From contig NC_085857.1 of NCBI RefSeq assembly GCF_034702125.1, positions 55,930,714-55,994,713 on the forward strand: 64,000 nt of DNA, given 5' to 3'. Below the pieces are notes generated by a model. It did not search any database and was not told the DNA's origin. It saw only the letters and a list, made by a program, of their open reading frames with translations. Source of the stretch: Engraulis encrasicolus. Its lineage: Eukaryota > Chordata > Actinopteri > Clupeiformes > Engraulidae. Of this stretch, positions 22,935 through 34,747 are shown in pieces (position 1 is the first letter of the stretch; each line of letters starts with the position of its first letter). The translations under genes and the position numbers were made by a program.

Positions 22935-24907
22935 TCATCCTATTCCCTGGGTCCACCCAAGATGGGATATGAATCCAAACTGGCCGGAATTCTCCTTTAA
23001 CTTGTCCTGGACTTGTGGTGCCTTTTGCTCTCCTTCGCCTCTTTCCTCATGCAGGCAAGTAGGGTGTCGCTTCTTGCAAGTGTCACTAACGCTCCTGTTG
23101 CTGCAGTTCTTGGAGTGATGACCTGCTTCAAGGCCACCAAAACAAAGCTTCTCCATTCGAATGAACTTGACTCAATCTGCAACTTCCCGTTCCAGCAGCT
23201 TTCTACATACAGGCCGGGGTTCTTGTAGAACAGACAGGTGTTGGCGACCTGCTCATCGGTCCTCGTAGATAGAGTCTTTGCGTTGACAGTCAGCTGCTTC
23301 TCCTCGTTGCTTGTTGGTTGCTTTGCCCTTTCAGTTTCATCTTGCTTAAGCGAATGCAGGGATGTGATTGGGTTGCAGGCGATCTTTGCTTCTCTGGAGA
23401 GGAACTTGACGAATTGACTGAAGCTTGGGAACTTGCCGTTCTCTTCTTCTATTTCGATGACTTTCCGGTTCCATCTAGCTGTCAGCCAGTCAGGCAAGAA
23501 GCTTCCTGTTTTCATGACAGTCGTTCAAGAGCTCCAGTGCATTGATGTGTAGCATGGTGGCTTCAGAACTGCGTAGAAAGTCGGCAAAATCTCTGAGCTC
23601 AGTGTTGTCTTTGTCTCCAATCCTGGGCCATGCATGAAGCTTATCTCGGTATGCTTTAGCGATGGTGAATGGACTTCCATACCTCTCCTCCAACAGCTCC
23701 CATGCCGCAGTATAGGCTGACTCTGTACCGAGAAGGAAGAAGCCGTCGAGTGCAGTCCTGGCTTGTCCGCTCACATATCTGCGAAGGTAGTATATCTTCT
23801 CATTCTCCCTTATGTTTTTCTGGTCGATCAACGTTTGAAATGACAACTTCCAGTCGCTGTACCTTAACGGATCACCCAAGAATATTGCTGGTTCTGGAAC
23901 GCACTCATTGCATCAGACAGCATTTTAATGAGCTCTAGAGTGGTTGGATTAGCTGGCGTAGCTGTTGGTTACGAAGCTTGAGGTGTAGACGCCTGAGGAC
24001 CTCTCAAAGGAAGCGATGGCTGACGAACTGCTACCAGGACATCTTGTGGCTCTTCATGGATGCTAAGCCCTTGGTTGTAGACTTCACACTTTCCTCACGC
24101 AGCATTGAACTCTTTGACTGTTTCCAAGTTTTTAATCTTTAGTCGCTTTTCTTCCAGCTTGGCTTTAATTTCAGCTGCCTCTTCCTCTCTTTTGATCCTC
24201 CACTGAATTTCTTCTTTTTCCTTCTGTTGGCGTTGCTTCATGTCTGCTATCTCTTGAGCTGCTATCTTCCTGTTAGCTTCTGCCTCCAGATGCTGCAATT
24301 CCAACTGTTCGCTTTGTTGTTCTTCCAACACTTCTAGAACGGCTTGGCTTGCTACAGCCTCTGCGACAGCTTCTTGGTGCTTCAAGGAAGATGCATGCGA
24401 GTGCTCTGAGGGACATTTCAGAAAGGAAGTGATAGAATGCAATTCACTGAGAGTGGAGTTCCAAAGAGAACCAGCTTCCGGCCAATCTGGGTAATCGTCA
24501 TGTGGGTGCTTCCCATCCAGGTAAGCTGTGACTTTGACGACAATGAAATCTGGAACTTGTGTGCAGATATCTACTCTTCTTCATGTGTCTTGGTCTGGAG
24601 TTGTGACTCTGCGCAGATCTTCATAGGCACGTTGGACATCTCCTGAAAGGCCCTTGACATCATGAAGGATATCTTGCCGTAGACACTCTTCTTCTGTTGT
24701 CTCTGACAGTGCCTTCTTGGAGATTTTTACACATGTTCTCCATTTATTGTAGGTGTAACTGAATCTTTGGTTAAGTGTTTTAATTTTCCCCTCATGCATC
24801 GCTTTTCCCTTCTCTGTCAGGGTACGGGTCAGCTCGCTGTGTCTGCGGCTGTTCTTCTGCTGGCTGGGATTCCACGTTGCCCACATCAGGGACTTCACTT
24901 CCATCAT
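22935..24907 (-). pseudogene. BEL/Pao-type retrotransposon gag remnant, copy B
   Basis: Counterpart of 11997-13961. The DUF1759-like stretch is better preserved: 23879-23490 is one open frame of about 129 residues (GDPLRYSDWKLSFQTLI near its start, YYLRRYVSGQARTALDG in the middle, ERYGSPFTIAKAYRDKL later). In copy A this part is shifted and partly deleted. The N-terminal piece (24907-24581) lacks part of the sequence seen in copy A, the coiled coil (24442-24095) is kept, and the zinc knuckle (23156-22935) has the same Cys-to-Gly and Cys-to-Ser changes. Lesions common to both copies predate the duplication. No pol region is present. Confidence 0.75.
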
Positions 24908-25461
24908 CAGCTTGCCCTACCTGACGTGCTGACTCACTAGGCTCTGCCATAGCTAACCTGAAGTAAATGTAAACTAAATCTTACTTAGTGTAAATAAAGA
25001 AAGCATCAACACTAACTGTAATACTGTACTATGTGAATGTAAATAAAGCTTGAATTAAGTGTTAACACCTACCCTGTAGTGTCTAGTGTCTTTAAACTGA
25101 AATTAAATAATGTATGCAAAATTACTTCAATAATTCAAAGTACTCTTCACTGTCCTTCTGACTAATAATGCACTAAAATTGCTCAAAATTCACAAATAAA
25201 CCCAAAATATACCATTAACATAAAAATCAGAGGGCAAATAAGCTTCAATGTAAATGACCAAAAACACCCTTTAAAATGGCAGGTGAGGTCTTCCATATAA
25301 AATACTTTCAAAACTTAAAACAAAAGCAAACTGAAATATGTACACACTTAACTTAACTTAAAGCATGAGCTTCAGAAACCTTAGATGCAAGAATCAAATG
25401 CAATACACAAGGCAGCAGTAAATAGTAGCATCACACAATACCATGGAATCAGCATCACTTA

Positions 25462-26262
25462 AGCTGGGCTTACACTGTGCGACTTTTGCCCCGATTTTGC
25501 CCCGATTTGGCACTCGCACGACTTTTTGAGAGTCGGGCCGATTTCTTGTAGCCTGGTGAACCAGCGCCACCCGCTGGACGGCAAAATGTTTTGTCTACGG
25601 GTGGGTCTGGCCTCGCATAATGATTCAATGAAGCCAGAATGCCATGAATCTGGCAAACCAATTACAACGCAAAGATGTGTTTTGAATTAAAGCGGGCAGG
25701 GTTTTGAGGGAAGGTTGTTCTCATCTACAATCTTCGGATGTATTATGCATCGAGTCCAGACTAAATTAGACAACCACATTTAGTCTGGTTTATCAGGCTA
25801 GATTTCTTGCTCCATCGCAGGTCAATTGTGAGTCTCGCATCGTGCAGTGTACATGGGTTAACGACAAGTGATTTCGCCTCACGATCGTGCAATCGCAGGG
25901 TCGCAAGAAAATCAAAACGGTTTGAAATTCTGGTCGTGGCTCGTGCGTAAATCGCACAGTTAAAGCAGTGCTACGACCCGATTTGACACTTCACATGCAC
26001 AAATTAATAGGGCTGTGCGATTCGCTGTTGAGCGCGACCTCATCTCCACCTCAGGTGTGCATGTTCCCTCCTCTGCAGACCAGGGAAACATGCCTGTCGC
26101 GTCGTACGGTGGAAGCATTTCGCTCGCATCCGACTGTCGGCTCGTGTAGTGTGAGGACATGAGTCGTGAGCTGTGAACTTCTAAACAGTGAAATTCCATC
26201 GTGCAGTGTGAGCAGAAGCTTAAGACCCACGAGTGAAAATATTGCACAGTGTATGCCCGGCT
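25462..26262. mobile_element. TTA-flanked MITE, copy B
   Basis: Counterpart of 14519-15319, TTA on both sides (25459-25461, 26263-26265), with the same nested insert. Confidence 0.85.
25549..25800. mobile_element. 252-bp nested element with 9-bp duplication, copy B
   Basis: Counterpart of 14606-14857, with GATTTCTTG at 25540-25548 and 25801-25809. Confidence 0.88.
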
Positions 26263-27062
26263 TTAGCCTAAACATTTGAATGAAAAGACGTTTCTTGCAA
26301 AGTCCCTTTAAGTCAACTCTTGTCAGTGTCCTTCTTGATGGCTTTGACTTGAAACAGTCTCTGATTCAGTTCGTGGCGTCCTTTGACAGTCTATTCGAGA
26401 GTTTGTGTGTGCGTTTCACTTATCTGCGTGTCCCTGCTACGCTGCAGCGTTCCATACCCACGACCTGGGCACGTGATCGACAAGCTTGAGAACCATGGCT
26501 GCGATGAACACTGGAAACGAGCAGGCTGCGTGATCTTGCTTCGCGCTCGTCTTGGGAAAGTTTCACCTCCAACGCCTATGAACTGTCCCGAGTTTTCACT
26601 ATTACTCCTCTCAAAGCACGACGAGACGCAGGTTTTCTTTAACGGGTTTTATTTCTTCCAGGCAATCTTGTGAGGCCTCCCAAAACCGTGAAAACTAAAA
26701 CATATACAATACACAGTGTTAGAATGGCAGCAGCTAAAACGCTACACAACCAGACCGTTATAAATCAATAAACAAAAATGACAACAAAACAAACCTTGTT
26801 GGCTGCGTGCATGAATGAGAGCAAGTAAGTTAGTCCTTGTCCTACACAGGCTTGGAGATGTGTAAAACGTCCTTTGTGAAACTTTGAACGAGAGCTTGTC
26901 TTTTGTGCCAGCTTCTTGAAGTGCTAATGTCTTTCTGCCGTTTAGCTGGCCACGTTAGGGGTCTTACATCACACGCAAGCACATTGAGGTTATCAAAATA
27001 AAAGTTTGCTCATAAACACAGGGAAGTATTACACAAATAACAAAATAAAAATCATTATAAAC

Positions 27063-27797
27063 TAGGGATGAGCATAATTAACCGATTAACCGATGATTGA
27101 TCATTAAACATTTAGTGGAAGAAATTAATTTTCGTCGACGAACCGTTAAATAAAAAAACCCTTGAATGTAGGTCATTAGTGCACGTCCTCAATGCAATGC
27201 ATTTCGCTGTTACACCTACACAATTTGGGCAGCAGGGGGCAATATCTCACCATCACCGTACCCTGGCTTGACTTGTTTGTTACATGCGAGCTTCCATAGA
27301 GCGGGCTTTGCCTAACCATGAAGAGGTCTCGGCGAAGTGTGGCGTGGGACCATTTTTAGTTAGAAAATGACAAAGTGTACTGTAATTACTGCAATGTGAA
27401 TTACAAATACAATTAATCGACAACGACCATGATGTATCACTTGAACACCTCGCATCCAAGCCCTGTAAAAGACGGCGGTGATTCATCTCAACCTAGCCTC
27501 GCCTCGATGTCTGCACTGTTATGTGCCTTCGTGCCTTGGCTCGCAACTTGAAGCCTCCCTCATTTGCGCATTGCGCACCAATTCAGGTTTAACTTTTCTT
27601 GTTAATCACTTGACACTTGTGTTGTTAATAAAAACAAATGTTTTTGATGTATTTTTGTTATACAAGAGTATAGGGCATGGTGGGCCTAAATGTGTGCTGT
27701 TTTTAATATAAACATGTTAATGGTTAACTGATTATTAATCATTAATTCTCGATTCTCGACGATTGACAAAGAAATTTTCACCGTATACCCATCCCTA
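27063..27797 (+). mobile_element. hAT deletion derivative, 735 bp, copy B
   Basis: Counterpart of 16484-17212 with the same 8-bp duplication TTATAAAC (27055-27062, 27798-27805). Confidence 0.88.
27318..27469 (+). pseudogene. BED-type zinc finger remnant, copy B
   Basis: Same reading as copy A, including the stop after WDHF and the frameshift. The codon before HLNT is TAT here rather than TAG, so that stop in copy A arose after the duplication. Still non-functional. Confidence 0.65.
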
Positions 27798-28524
27798 TTA
27801 TAAACATAAAACCTTGGCATGAAAAACACTTATAAAATGATGCACCTGTTACACCCCTTATGCCCATTTGTTTGCCGCAAATAAAGTCCATAATTCTAAA
27901 ACCATTGAAATAGGCCATTACCTCGGAAACGTGTTATTACTGTATTATACAGTCTACGTCACAGTCCAGCTTGACTGTTATTCTAAAGGTTAGAGCACGC
28001 ACTGTGCTACATGAGTCAATCTGAGAGACTCAAGTGACATTTAGTAGTTTAACTTATGCAAAAAAACTAATGAGCTATGATGCAGCTCAGTTAATTCATT
28101 TTACTTCACTTCTACCAATGTTGGTGATTCATGTGTTGACACTATATAGATGATTTAAATCTACATAAGTGGATAACATACATACCTGACAATAACATAT
28201 CAGACAAGACAAAAAGACCAGACCAGTAAGAATACTTACAATGAGGCTGGCATAGTTAAAGGCCGATGTAATAATTCCACAAAGTTTAAGCAGTGTAGTG
28301 CAGTCCAGAAACGATTGACGTGGGCGCCCGCAGTGCAGTGTCTACCATAAACGTGGGTGTCCGCAGTGCAGTGTCTGCCAACAAACAAGGGCAGAGGCAA
28401 GGGTCAATGATACAAACAACCATCAGGTTTTTAGCCATGGCGAGAGATAAGTCACAACTTACATGAACTCCAGGTACACAGAGTAAGCTCCTCTAAGACG
28501 TAGGCAGGTGTTGTAGGCAAGTTA

Positions 28525-28728
28525 AGGCCTCCACACATCGGTTCTGACAGCACTGCGGAGCACTTTTGCCAGTCAGTGGGCAACTCCAACAAAATAGAAC
28601 TCGTCTCTAATCACCAGTCGATGTTCGCAGACATTGGCGCCAGTGTGAGGGGTTCTTTTTAAAACAAAGGAATCAAACTTTTGTGGAGCAGTGCTCTGCA
28701 CGTTGTCGGAGCCGGTGTGCGGAGGCCC
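28525..28728. mobile_element. TTA-flanked MITE of ~204 bp, copy B
   Basis: Counterpart of 17940-18134 with TTA on both sides (28522-28524, 28729-28731). The central 18-bp palindrome is degraded. Confidence 0.55.
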
Positions 28729-29670
28729 TTACCCAGACGTGAACCGGAGCGCTCTGGAGCACCAACCTGGAATGCTGAGTGCTACACCAAAGAGCCAGGC
28801 TTGTTTGCATGACAGCCAGAACACGCCCACAGGGATCGTCATTGACTAAGCCTATTTATGTCTTATAGGCCTATTCTTCTTCGTTATGTGTGTAACTGAA
28901 TAGTCCTATTGTAAATATATCACATTACAAACTCATCTTTATGTGTGTATACCAGAATATTTGTTCAGGACCGGATAACAAAGGCATCACAAGTTTTGTT
29001 CCCTACGTAGATAGCAGGCTTTTGGCAGATGACATTTGGAAGGTCACCTGACTGGCGCACTGGCTGTCACAGTCAAATTAGCTAATTTGTTTGCTATTAC
29101 AGACAGGGAGTGGCAGTTTGTGTGGCTGATATCCATGACAGGTGCATTTGTTTTAGATTTATTTTCATTCTACCAGTAAGAAATAAAACCAAACCCATAC
29201 AGACATTGCACAGTCCACAACATAATAAGTGAAAAATATTAAACTCAAGATAGAGACATTTAATGTTATAGTCACTAACTGTAAGAGAGACATCAGTCCG
29301 GAATTTCAATCTTGTTTCCTACAGTAAATTACCTAATTAGGTAACCTAACCTAATTACTGTGTACATAAAGAGAAATAAAATGTTAGTTTTGCCTAAGCC
29401 TGAAAAATGTACTTGGTATGCCAAAAGTATTCAAACCCGTGAAACTCAAACCAGAGAATGGCTAAAACACAATACTTGAAATTGATGGTGGTGGAAGCGA
29501 GTCATGAAAAAGGATAGGTTTGTGAAATGAAAAAGGAAATGTTGAAAGTGCTCTAAAATAGGCTAGCACACTGTACCTCACCACACACGTATGGCAAACA
29601 AAAACAGAACCGGTTTGCCTTTGTAAGAAAACAAAGTTCCTTTTTTGTTGTTCCTTATTGTGTAGGCTGA

Positions 29671-30937
29671 CAGTATATCACAAAAGTGAATACACCCTCA
29701 CAGTTTTTGCAGATTTTTGAGTATATCTTTTCATAGGAAAGCATTACAGAAATTTCACTTTGACACAATGATTAGTGACCTTTTAACAACTTATTTAACT
29801 GCTTAAATTTCTTGTTCACTCAGAAAAAAACAAAATACAGCCATTAATGTTTGAACATGTACTCACAAAAGTGAGAACACCTCAGATGAAAATCCGGTAG
29901 AGAAGGGGCTGTGTTGGCTCGAATCGTCTCAAAATGAAACGAAATGAAAAGGGATGAAAAGGGAGGTCATCAGTGTGCGTTTCAACCTTTCTTTGCATTG
30001 AACTTTTACATTTTGAGTCTGCATCTGGCTTAAATAGATTGGTGTTTGATTTGAATGTAATCCTATGGAGAATATCATGATCTGCTTCAATAGTAACAGT
30101 TTCTTTTAGGTGTATTTCAGATTACCAATGTTGACAGCATTCATGCATCCCCAAACCATGTCAGTCCCACTACCATGCTTGGCTATTGAGAGGATACACC
30201 TTTTTTGGTAAAACTCACTTGTTTACCACCACACGTGCTTGACACCATCTAAGGCACATTTGCTTATCTTGGTCTCAAGAGAGATGAACAGACCAAGGAT
30301 ATGGATCACTGGAACCATGTCGTGTGTGGTCTGAAGAGACCAAGATAAACACATTTGCTTTAGATGGTGTCAAGCATGTGTGGTGGTAAACAAGTGAGTT
30401 AAAAAAAAAAAAAAGTGTATCCTATCATAAGCCAAGCATGGTAGTGGGACTGACATGGTTTGGGGATGCATGAATGCTGTCAACATTGGTAATCTGAAAT
30501 ACACCTAAAAGAAACATGCATGTCAACATGCACTGTGACTACTGAAGCAGATTATGATATTCTCCATAGGATTGCATTCAAATCTCACACCAATCTATTT
30601 AAGACAGACGCAGACTCAAAATATAAAATTTCAATGCAAAAAAGGTTGAAACACACGCTGATGACCTCCCTTTTCATCCCTTTTCATTTTGTTTCATTTC
30701 AAGACGATTCGGTCTAACACAGTCCTTTCTCTACCGGATTTTTATCTGGGGTGTACTCACTTTTGTGGTATGCCTACATGTTCAAACATTAATAGCTGCA
30801 TTTAGATTTTTTTTTGAGTGAACAAGAAATGTAAGCGGTTAAATATGTTGTTAAAAGATCACTAATCATTGTGTCAAAGTGAAATTTCTGTAATTCTGCA
30901 AAAACTGTGAGGGTGTACTCACTTTCGTGATATACTG
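29671..30937 (+). mobile_element. Tc1-derived foldback element, copy 1 (arms ~605 bp)
   Basis: Arms 29671-30276 and 30335-30937 are inverted complements over nearly their whole length around a 58-bp spacer. The terminus begins CAGTATATCACAAAAGTGAA. Spacer plus right arm reads on the plus strand as a broken Tc1-type transposase piece: DHWNHV, then SEETKIN in the place of the usual first-Asp SDE motif, then DMVWGCMNA after stops and shifts. Flanks show a decayed TA target (GA and CA), and the same ~75-bp flank recurs at 30988-31065 without an insertion. Confidence 0.9.
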
Positions 30938-30944
30938 CACATGT

Positions 30945-31110
30945 ACGTTTGTAATGTTGTGTCTAGTGAAAGAGATGACATTTGCCTAAGCAAACAGAAA
31001 CAGAACCGGTTTGCCTTTGTAAGAAAGCACAGTTCCTTTTTTGTTGTTCCTTATTGTGTAGGCTTACATGTAGTGTTGTGTCCCGTGAAAGAGATGACAC
31101 TTTACTTAGG
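30945..31110. repeat. Tandem copy of the foldback's target sequence
   Basis: ACCGGTTTGCCTTTGTAAG to TTATTGTGTAGGCT occurs at 29604-29668 and again at ~31000-31065. GTTGTGTC(T/C)(A/C)GTGAAAGAGATGACA occurs at ~30957 and ~31075. The foldback therefore sits in one unit of a short tandem duplication; the other unit, with TA intact (GGCTTACATG), is the empty site. Confidence 0.7.
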
Positions 31111-31253
31111 CTACCATTAAGGGCAATATAAGGACAAATATTGTTATACCTTTTAATTACTTGACTGTTGTTAAGATAATGTGGAGATTTATTTTGGTTA
31201 AGCCCATCTCATATTATGAAGCCAATAGGTCTAAAGTGGTCATCTTGTTCATA

Positions 31254-31255
<2 letters not shown>

Positions 31256-31343
<88 letters not shown>
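31256..31343. repeat. (GA)n microsatellite
   Basis: GA run with a few GAAA interruptions. The RE-repeat peptide frame through it is an artefact of the repeat. Confidence 0.97.
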
Positions 31344-31346
<3 letters not shown>

Positions 31347-31646
31347 GAGAATTTTTTGTTTTACCTCCCTATTATCTGAAGGAAGGGACAGGTCAAATTG
31401 GGGCTAGTATTTCTGCTCTCGTTTGCCGATTTCACTATAAGACATAATTAAAAACTTGTAGGTTTCAATGCCCATTAGAGGTTATCAGGTGGATGTGAGA
31501 GAAATAGCTTTCAAGCAGCTGGTGGTCTGTGTGTGCATGCAAATTGTTTGCCGTTTGATCCGATGATCTGGTGATGAAAATCAATCTAAAGGGCAGCCTA
31601 GTGAGCTGGCGGAGCTGTGAATAGCTACACCGGTTGCACACACGCA

Positions 31647-31650
<4 letters not shown>

Positions 31651-31692
<42 letters not shown>
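31651..31692. repeat. (CA)n microsatellite
   Basis: Uninterrupted CA run, preceded by CG-interspersed CA units from about 31637. Confidence 0.97.
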
Positions 31693-31694
<2 letters not shown>

Positions 31695-32257
31695 TAGAAC
31701 TGGAAAATGCATAGGACGGAACACCTTTTATTTACAATACTTTTGCATTTCTGTTTCTTATTGTGGTTGCTATTATTAATATTATGTGAAGGGCATTTTC
31801 CTCTACGGTTCAGTGTTTGTGTGATGTGCGCTCATCTGCTGGATAAATTCCAGTCGGTTTCACATTATGCACTAGATTGACAACTAAGGTTTTGCAGAGT
31901 CATGTGCAGCCCAGGGATTCTTGAGCAGAGTCATTATAGTCCAGCAGTGGGTTGCACCAGCTGGTCGTAAGTTGTGCCTACGTTTGAGTTTACGGATGAC
32001 TAAGAAATTACTGGTTGCACCATGCAGTCAGATAGTTCCGACGTAACACTGAGTTAGAACTTAAATTCTACACCTTCGACCATAGGCGCAAGTTTCACCT
32101 TAGGCGACAAAACCAGTAGAAATGTGTTGTTTAAAACACTAATGCTGAATAAGATAGCAGTTATGAAGTTGGAAACAAATTTAAAACAGTGGGCCATAAG
32201 GGATCATTCCAGAATGGCGCATCTAGTGGAGCAGTTAACTGCCCAGAAACCCCATAA

Positions 32258-32630
32258 TAGTTCACTTTGGTATGCAAGCATGAAAATTGGCACAAATGTT
32301 CATTAGTATGCACTCATTCAAAAACTGGCGTTGTCCAAGCAAAAATCCAAGATGGCCGCCATTTTTTCAAGATGGCCACTCTCTCCAATTGAAAATATGG
32401 TAAAAAATAGTTCACTTTGGTATGCAAGCATGGAAATTGGCACACATGTTCATTAGAATGCACTCTATCGGTAAAGGGTGTTGGCTGCACAAAAATCCAA
32501 GATGGCCGCCATTTTTCAAGATGGCTACCATCTCCAGTTGTAAATACAGGCAAAAAAGAGTTCCCTTTGGTATGCAAGCATGAACATTGGCACACATGTT
32601 CATTAGAATACACTCTATTGGCACAGGGTC
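32258..32630. repeat. 150-bp tandem repeat, about 2.5 units
   Basis: Unit starts (TTC(A/C)CTTTGGTATGCAAGC) lie at 32258, 32408 and 32558, a constant 150-bp period. Each complete unit contains AAAATCCAAGATGGCCGCCA followed by a CAAGATGGC word. Reading frames across it on either strand are repeat artefacts. Confidence 0.9.
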
Positions 32631-33081
32631 GGCACTTTTTACAATTGCGCTGGGTCAAGCATACCGGAAGTTCTTTAGTGCCACAGTGCACAGACTCAGG
32701 GACTTCAACTAAAACAAACCTGTCATTAAAAACAAAACAGTCATCTTTTTAGGGGTGGAAAGTAACACATAACATGTATTTTAATTGAGTAGTACTTTGT
32801 AGTTCTTAAGTAGCCTACTTTGGGGAAAAAAATATGTGTAGGGTTACTTTATATTTCTACTTGTGTAGCATACTAGCCAACGTTTTGAACCCAACCAGTA
32901 GACGTAATTTCGCGTTAGCAAACCGTTTCTAAACAGCAGCGAAAACGCTTAAATAATGCATTGATTATATCTTTAACACAATAAAATTTGTTTTTAAAAA
33001 TATGTGACGCACCTTAGCGCCAGTCCGCCTTGATCTCGGGCATGTGTATCCATCAAGACATGCATATACCGGTAATACAAG

Positions 33082-33504
33082 GTGTGTTATGTGCTACCAG
33101 TTTATACACACATTGCAGCGTATATCAAAGACACCACTGACTTTATTAACAAGATATCAACGGTGACGGACCTATCCGACAAGGTGTTTTTAGTCACACT
33201 TGACATTGCCAGTCTTGACACCAATATACCCCATGAGAGCGGGCTGGAAGCGCTGGACTTTTATTTAAAAGACAGAGAGAGTGACGCTACGCCACCTAGT
33301 GAATTTCTAATTGACCTGGCTGCCTTTGTGATGAGAAAAAACTACTTTATGTTCAATGGAGACTTCTATCTACAGGTATCGGGCACAAGCATGGGAACTA
33401 TTTGTGCACCCAACTATGCAAATCTTTTTGTGGGCTTTTTTGAAAGAAATTGTTATGAACATGGAAAAGAATACACATCTGCCAAGGGTTGTAAGTTGTT
33501 CTAA
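33082..33504 (+). pseudogene. Penelope-like reverse transcriptase fragment (motifs A-B)
   Basis: The frame carries FLVTLDIASLDTNIPH (motif A, with Asp where SLYTNI usually has Tyr), LIDLAAFVMRKNYFMFNGDF and GTSMGTICAPNYANLFVG (motif B). These align in order with the RT of the element at 44.8-47.1 kb (VTMDVEALYTNI, LTRWTLNNNFFLFQDKLY, GTAMGAAYAPNYAGLYLG). The sequence departs from the family before the catalytic YxDD motif C and ends after ~140 residues, and there is no GIY-YIG domain. It is a truncated relic of a different, diverged Penelope-like element. Confidence 0.8.
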
Positions 33505-34316
33505 AATCCAGACGTGGTATAAAAAAGTTTCTGACGCGCTTGCTTGTGTGTATATTTTTTTCCTCAGAGCTGAGTGATTCCATATTTTTTTCCCTACCCA
33601 TGCTGTAAAAAAGTAACTATTACTTACTAACGCAATTGTTTTTCTTGATTTCTTTTAGTGTTTCTTAAAGCCAGACAGTTGCCCTTTGAAATGACTTCAG
33701 TGTTGAGTCGGGTCTGTATGAACACAAACTAGGATATTCCCCTGCACTTAATAGTTCATTCCCCAAGGGTGAGAGATTGGATGTTTCTGCCAGAGAATGG
33801 TATAAGAAGGAAATACCCTGAACTCCGCCCACACAATGTAAATGGATGTGCTGAAGTTTGATCTCCTAAGGGGGCGTTGTCCCCCCTTCTTATTCCCTTA
33901 CTGTTGCGTTTGGTGGCAGCTGACAAGGGTGGCGCACTACCGGCATCCAAAGGGCTGAGGTGGGATTCGTAGTCTGTGAAGAGGCGTGGTGGAGACGGAT
34001 GGGATGGGACGCGTCGCTCATGGTAACTGTCGGAAGTTAAGCACTATCTGCCCTATAGTAATCCCAGTTGACATTCACGTTTTTTTCATTGTACATTTAT
34101 TGTAATATCCTGTCATATATATATATAGGCCTAGGCCTAGTATTTATTTATTTGTGCATGGAAGTCCTTGTGCACAACCCTTCCAGGTGCAAGGCAGAAA
34201 AACTTGATCAATATGAAAAGTTCATTAAACATCGCACACTGGATACTTCTTTTGTCATTTTGTTTTCCTGAGCGAGCAAAGCATTTCGCCCAGTGAGTCT
34301 TCAGATTCGCTCTTAT

Positions 34317-34352
34317 CCCAGTGCGTCTTCAGGAACCTGAAGACGCACTGGG
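34317..34352. repeat. 17-bp perfect hairpin with Penelope-type tail motif
   Basis: CCCAGTGCGTCTTCAGG and its exact inverse flank a 2-nt AA spacer. The right side continues CTGAAGACGCACTGGGTGAA then ACGCGT, resembling the CTGAAGA...GAAACGCGT tail of the Penelope-like element at 47.4 kb. It may be the end of the relic represented by the RT fragment at 33.1-33.5 kb. Confidence 0.55.
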
Positions 34353-34389
34353 TGAAACGCGTGGTTTGAAGAGGGGGGGGGGAGAACAG

Positions 34390-34734
34390 TAGTTCTGCCA
34401 TTAAGACTCAGAGAGATAAATTCGTATTTAACAATTTAATGTTAACATAGTTGACAATGGAATTGGCATAAGTAGACAGTATTTGGCGTAGGTCCAATCA
34501 TCAGCCCGGGTCTTGCGCTGGCGGATCCAGTAGAGCCTGCCGTAGCCGTGCAGCAGGAACTGGACTTTTAACCCCCCGGACAGGAAGACTGGACCCAACT
34601 GGTGGTAGATTTCGGACCGGCCATGCCTAAAGCCAGCAAGAAAGGAGAGTTAGACACGTCACTATAAAGGATATGGCAGCCGCTGATTGGCTCTGCGAAA
34701 TGCACAGGTGCTCTGAGTCTTCCTGGCAGAACTA
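34390..34734. mobile_element. 345-bp element with imperfect 24-bp inverted ends
   Basis: Left end TAGTTCTGCCATTAAGACTC and right end GAGTCTTCCTGGCAGAACTA are inverted complements apart from 2 bases. Its left ~140 bp recurs at 34748-34890 and its right ~135 bp at 52897-53037, both in the same orientation. A middle ~75-bp stretch (34534-34609) was not seen elsewhere. On the minus strand the left and middle parts form an open frame ending in stop near 34431. No transposase is present. Confidence 0.6.
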
Positions 34735-34747
34735 ACGCAGGCTACAT

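Larger units (their letters stand above)
18790..29348. repeat. ~10.6-kb tandem segmental duplication, copy B
   Basis: Collinear with 7762-18757, with scattered substitutions and small indels. It lacks the long palindrome and the 361-bp MITE of copy A, and keeps a longer open stretch in the gag remnant. It ends at GTAACCTA (29348). Confidence 0.93.

Noticed and set aside
31161..31379. Frame encoding Arg-Glu repeats
   Set aside because: Translation of a (GA)n microsatellite.
33990..34060. 5S rRNA-like stretch (CGGAAGTTAAGCAC)
   Set aside because: Only about 15 bp resemble the 5S internal region; the surrounding sequence does not fit 5S rRNA.
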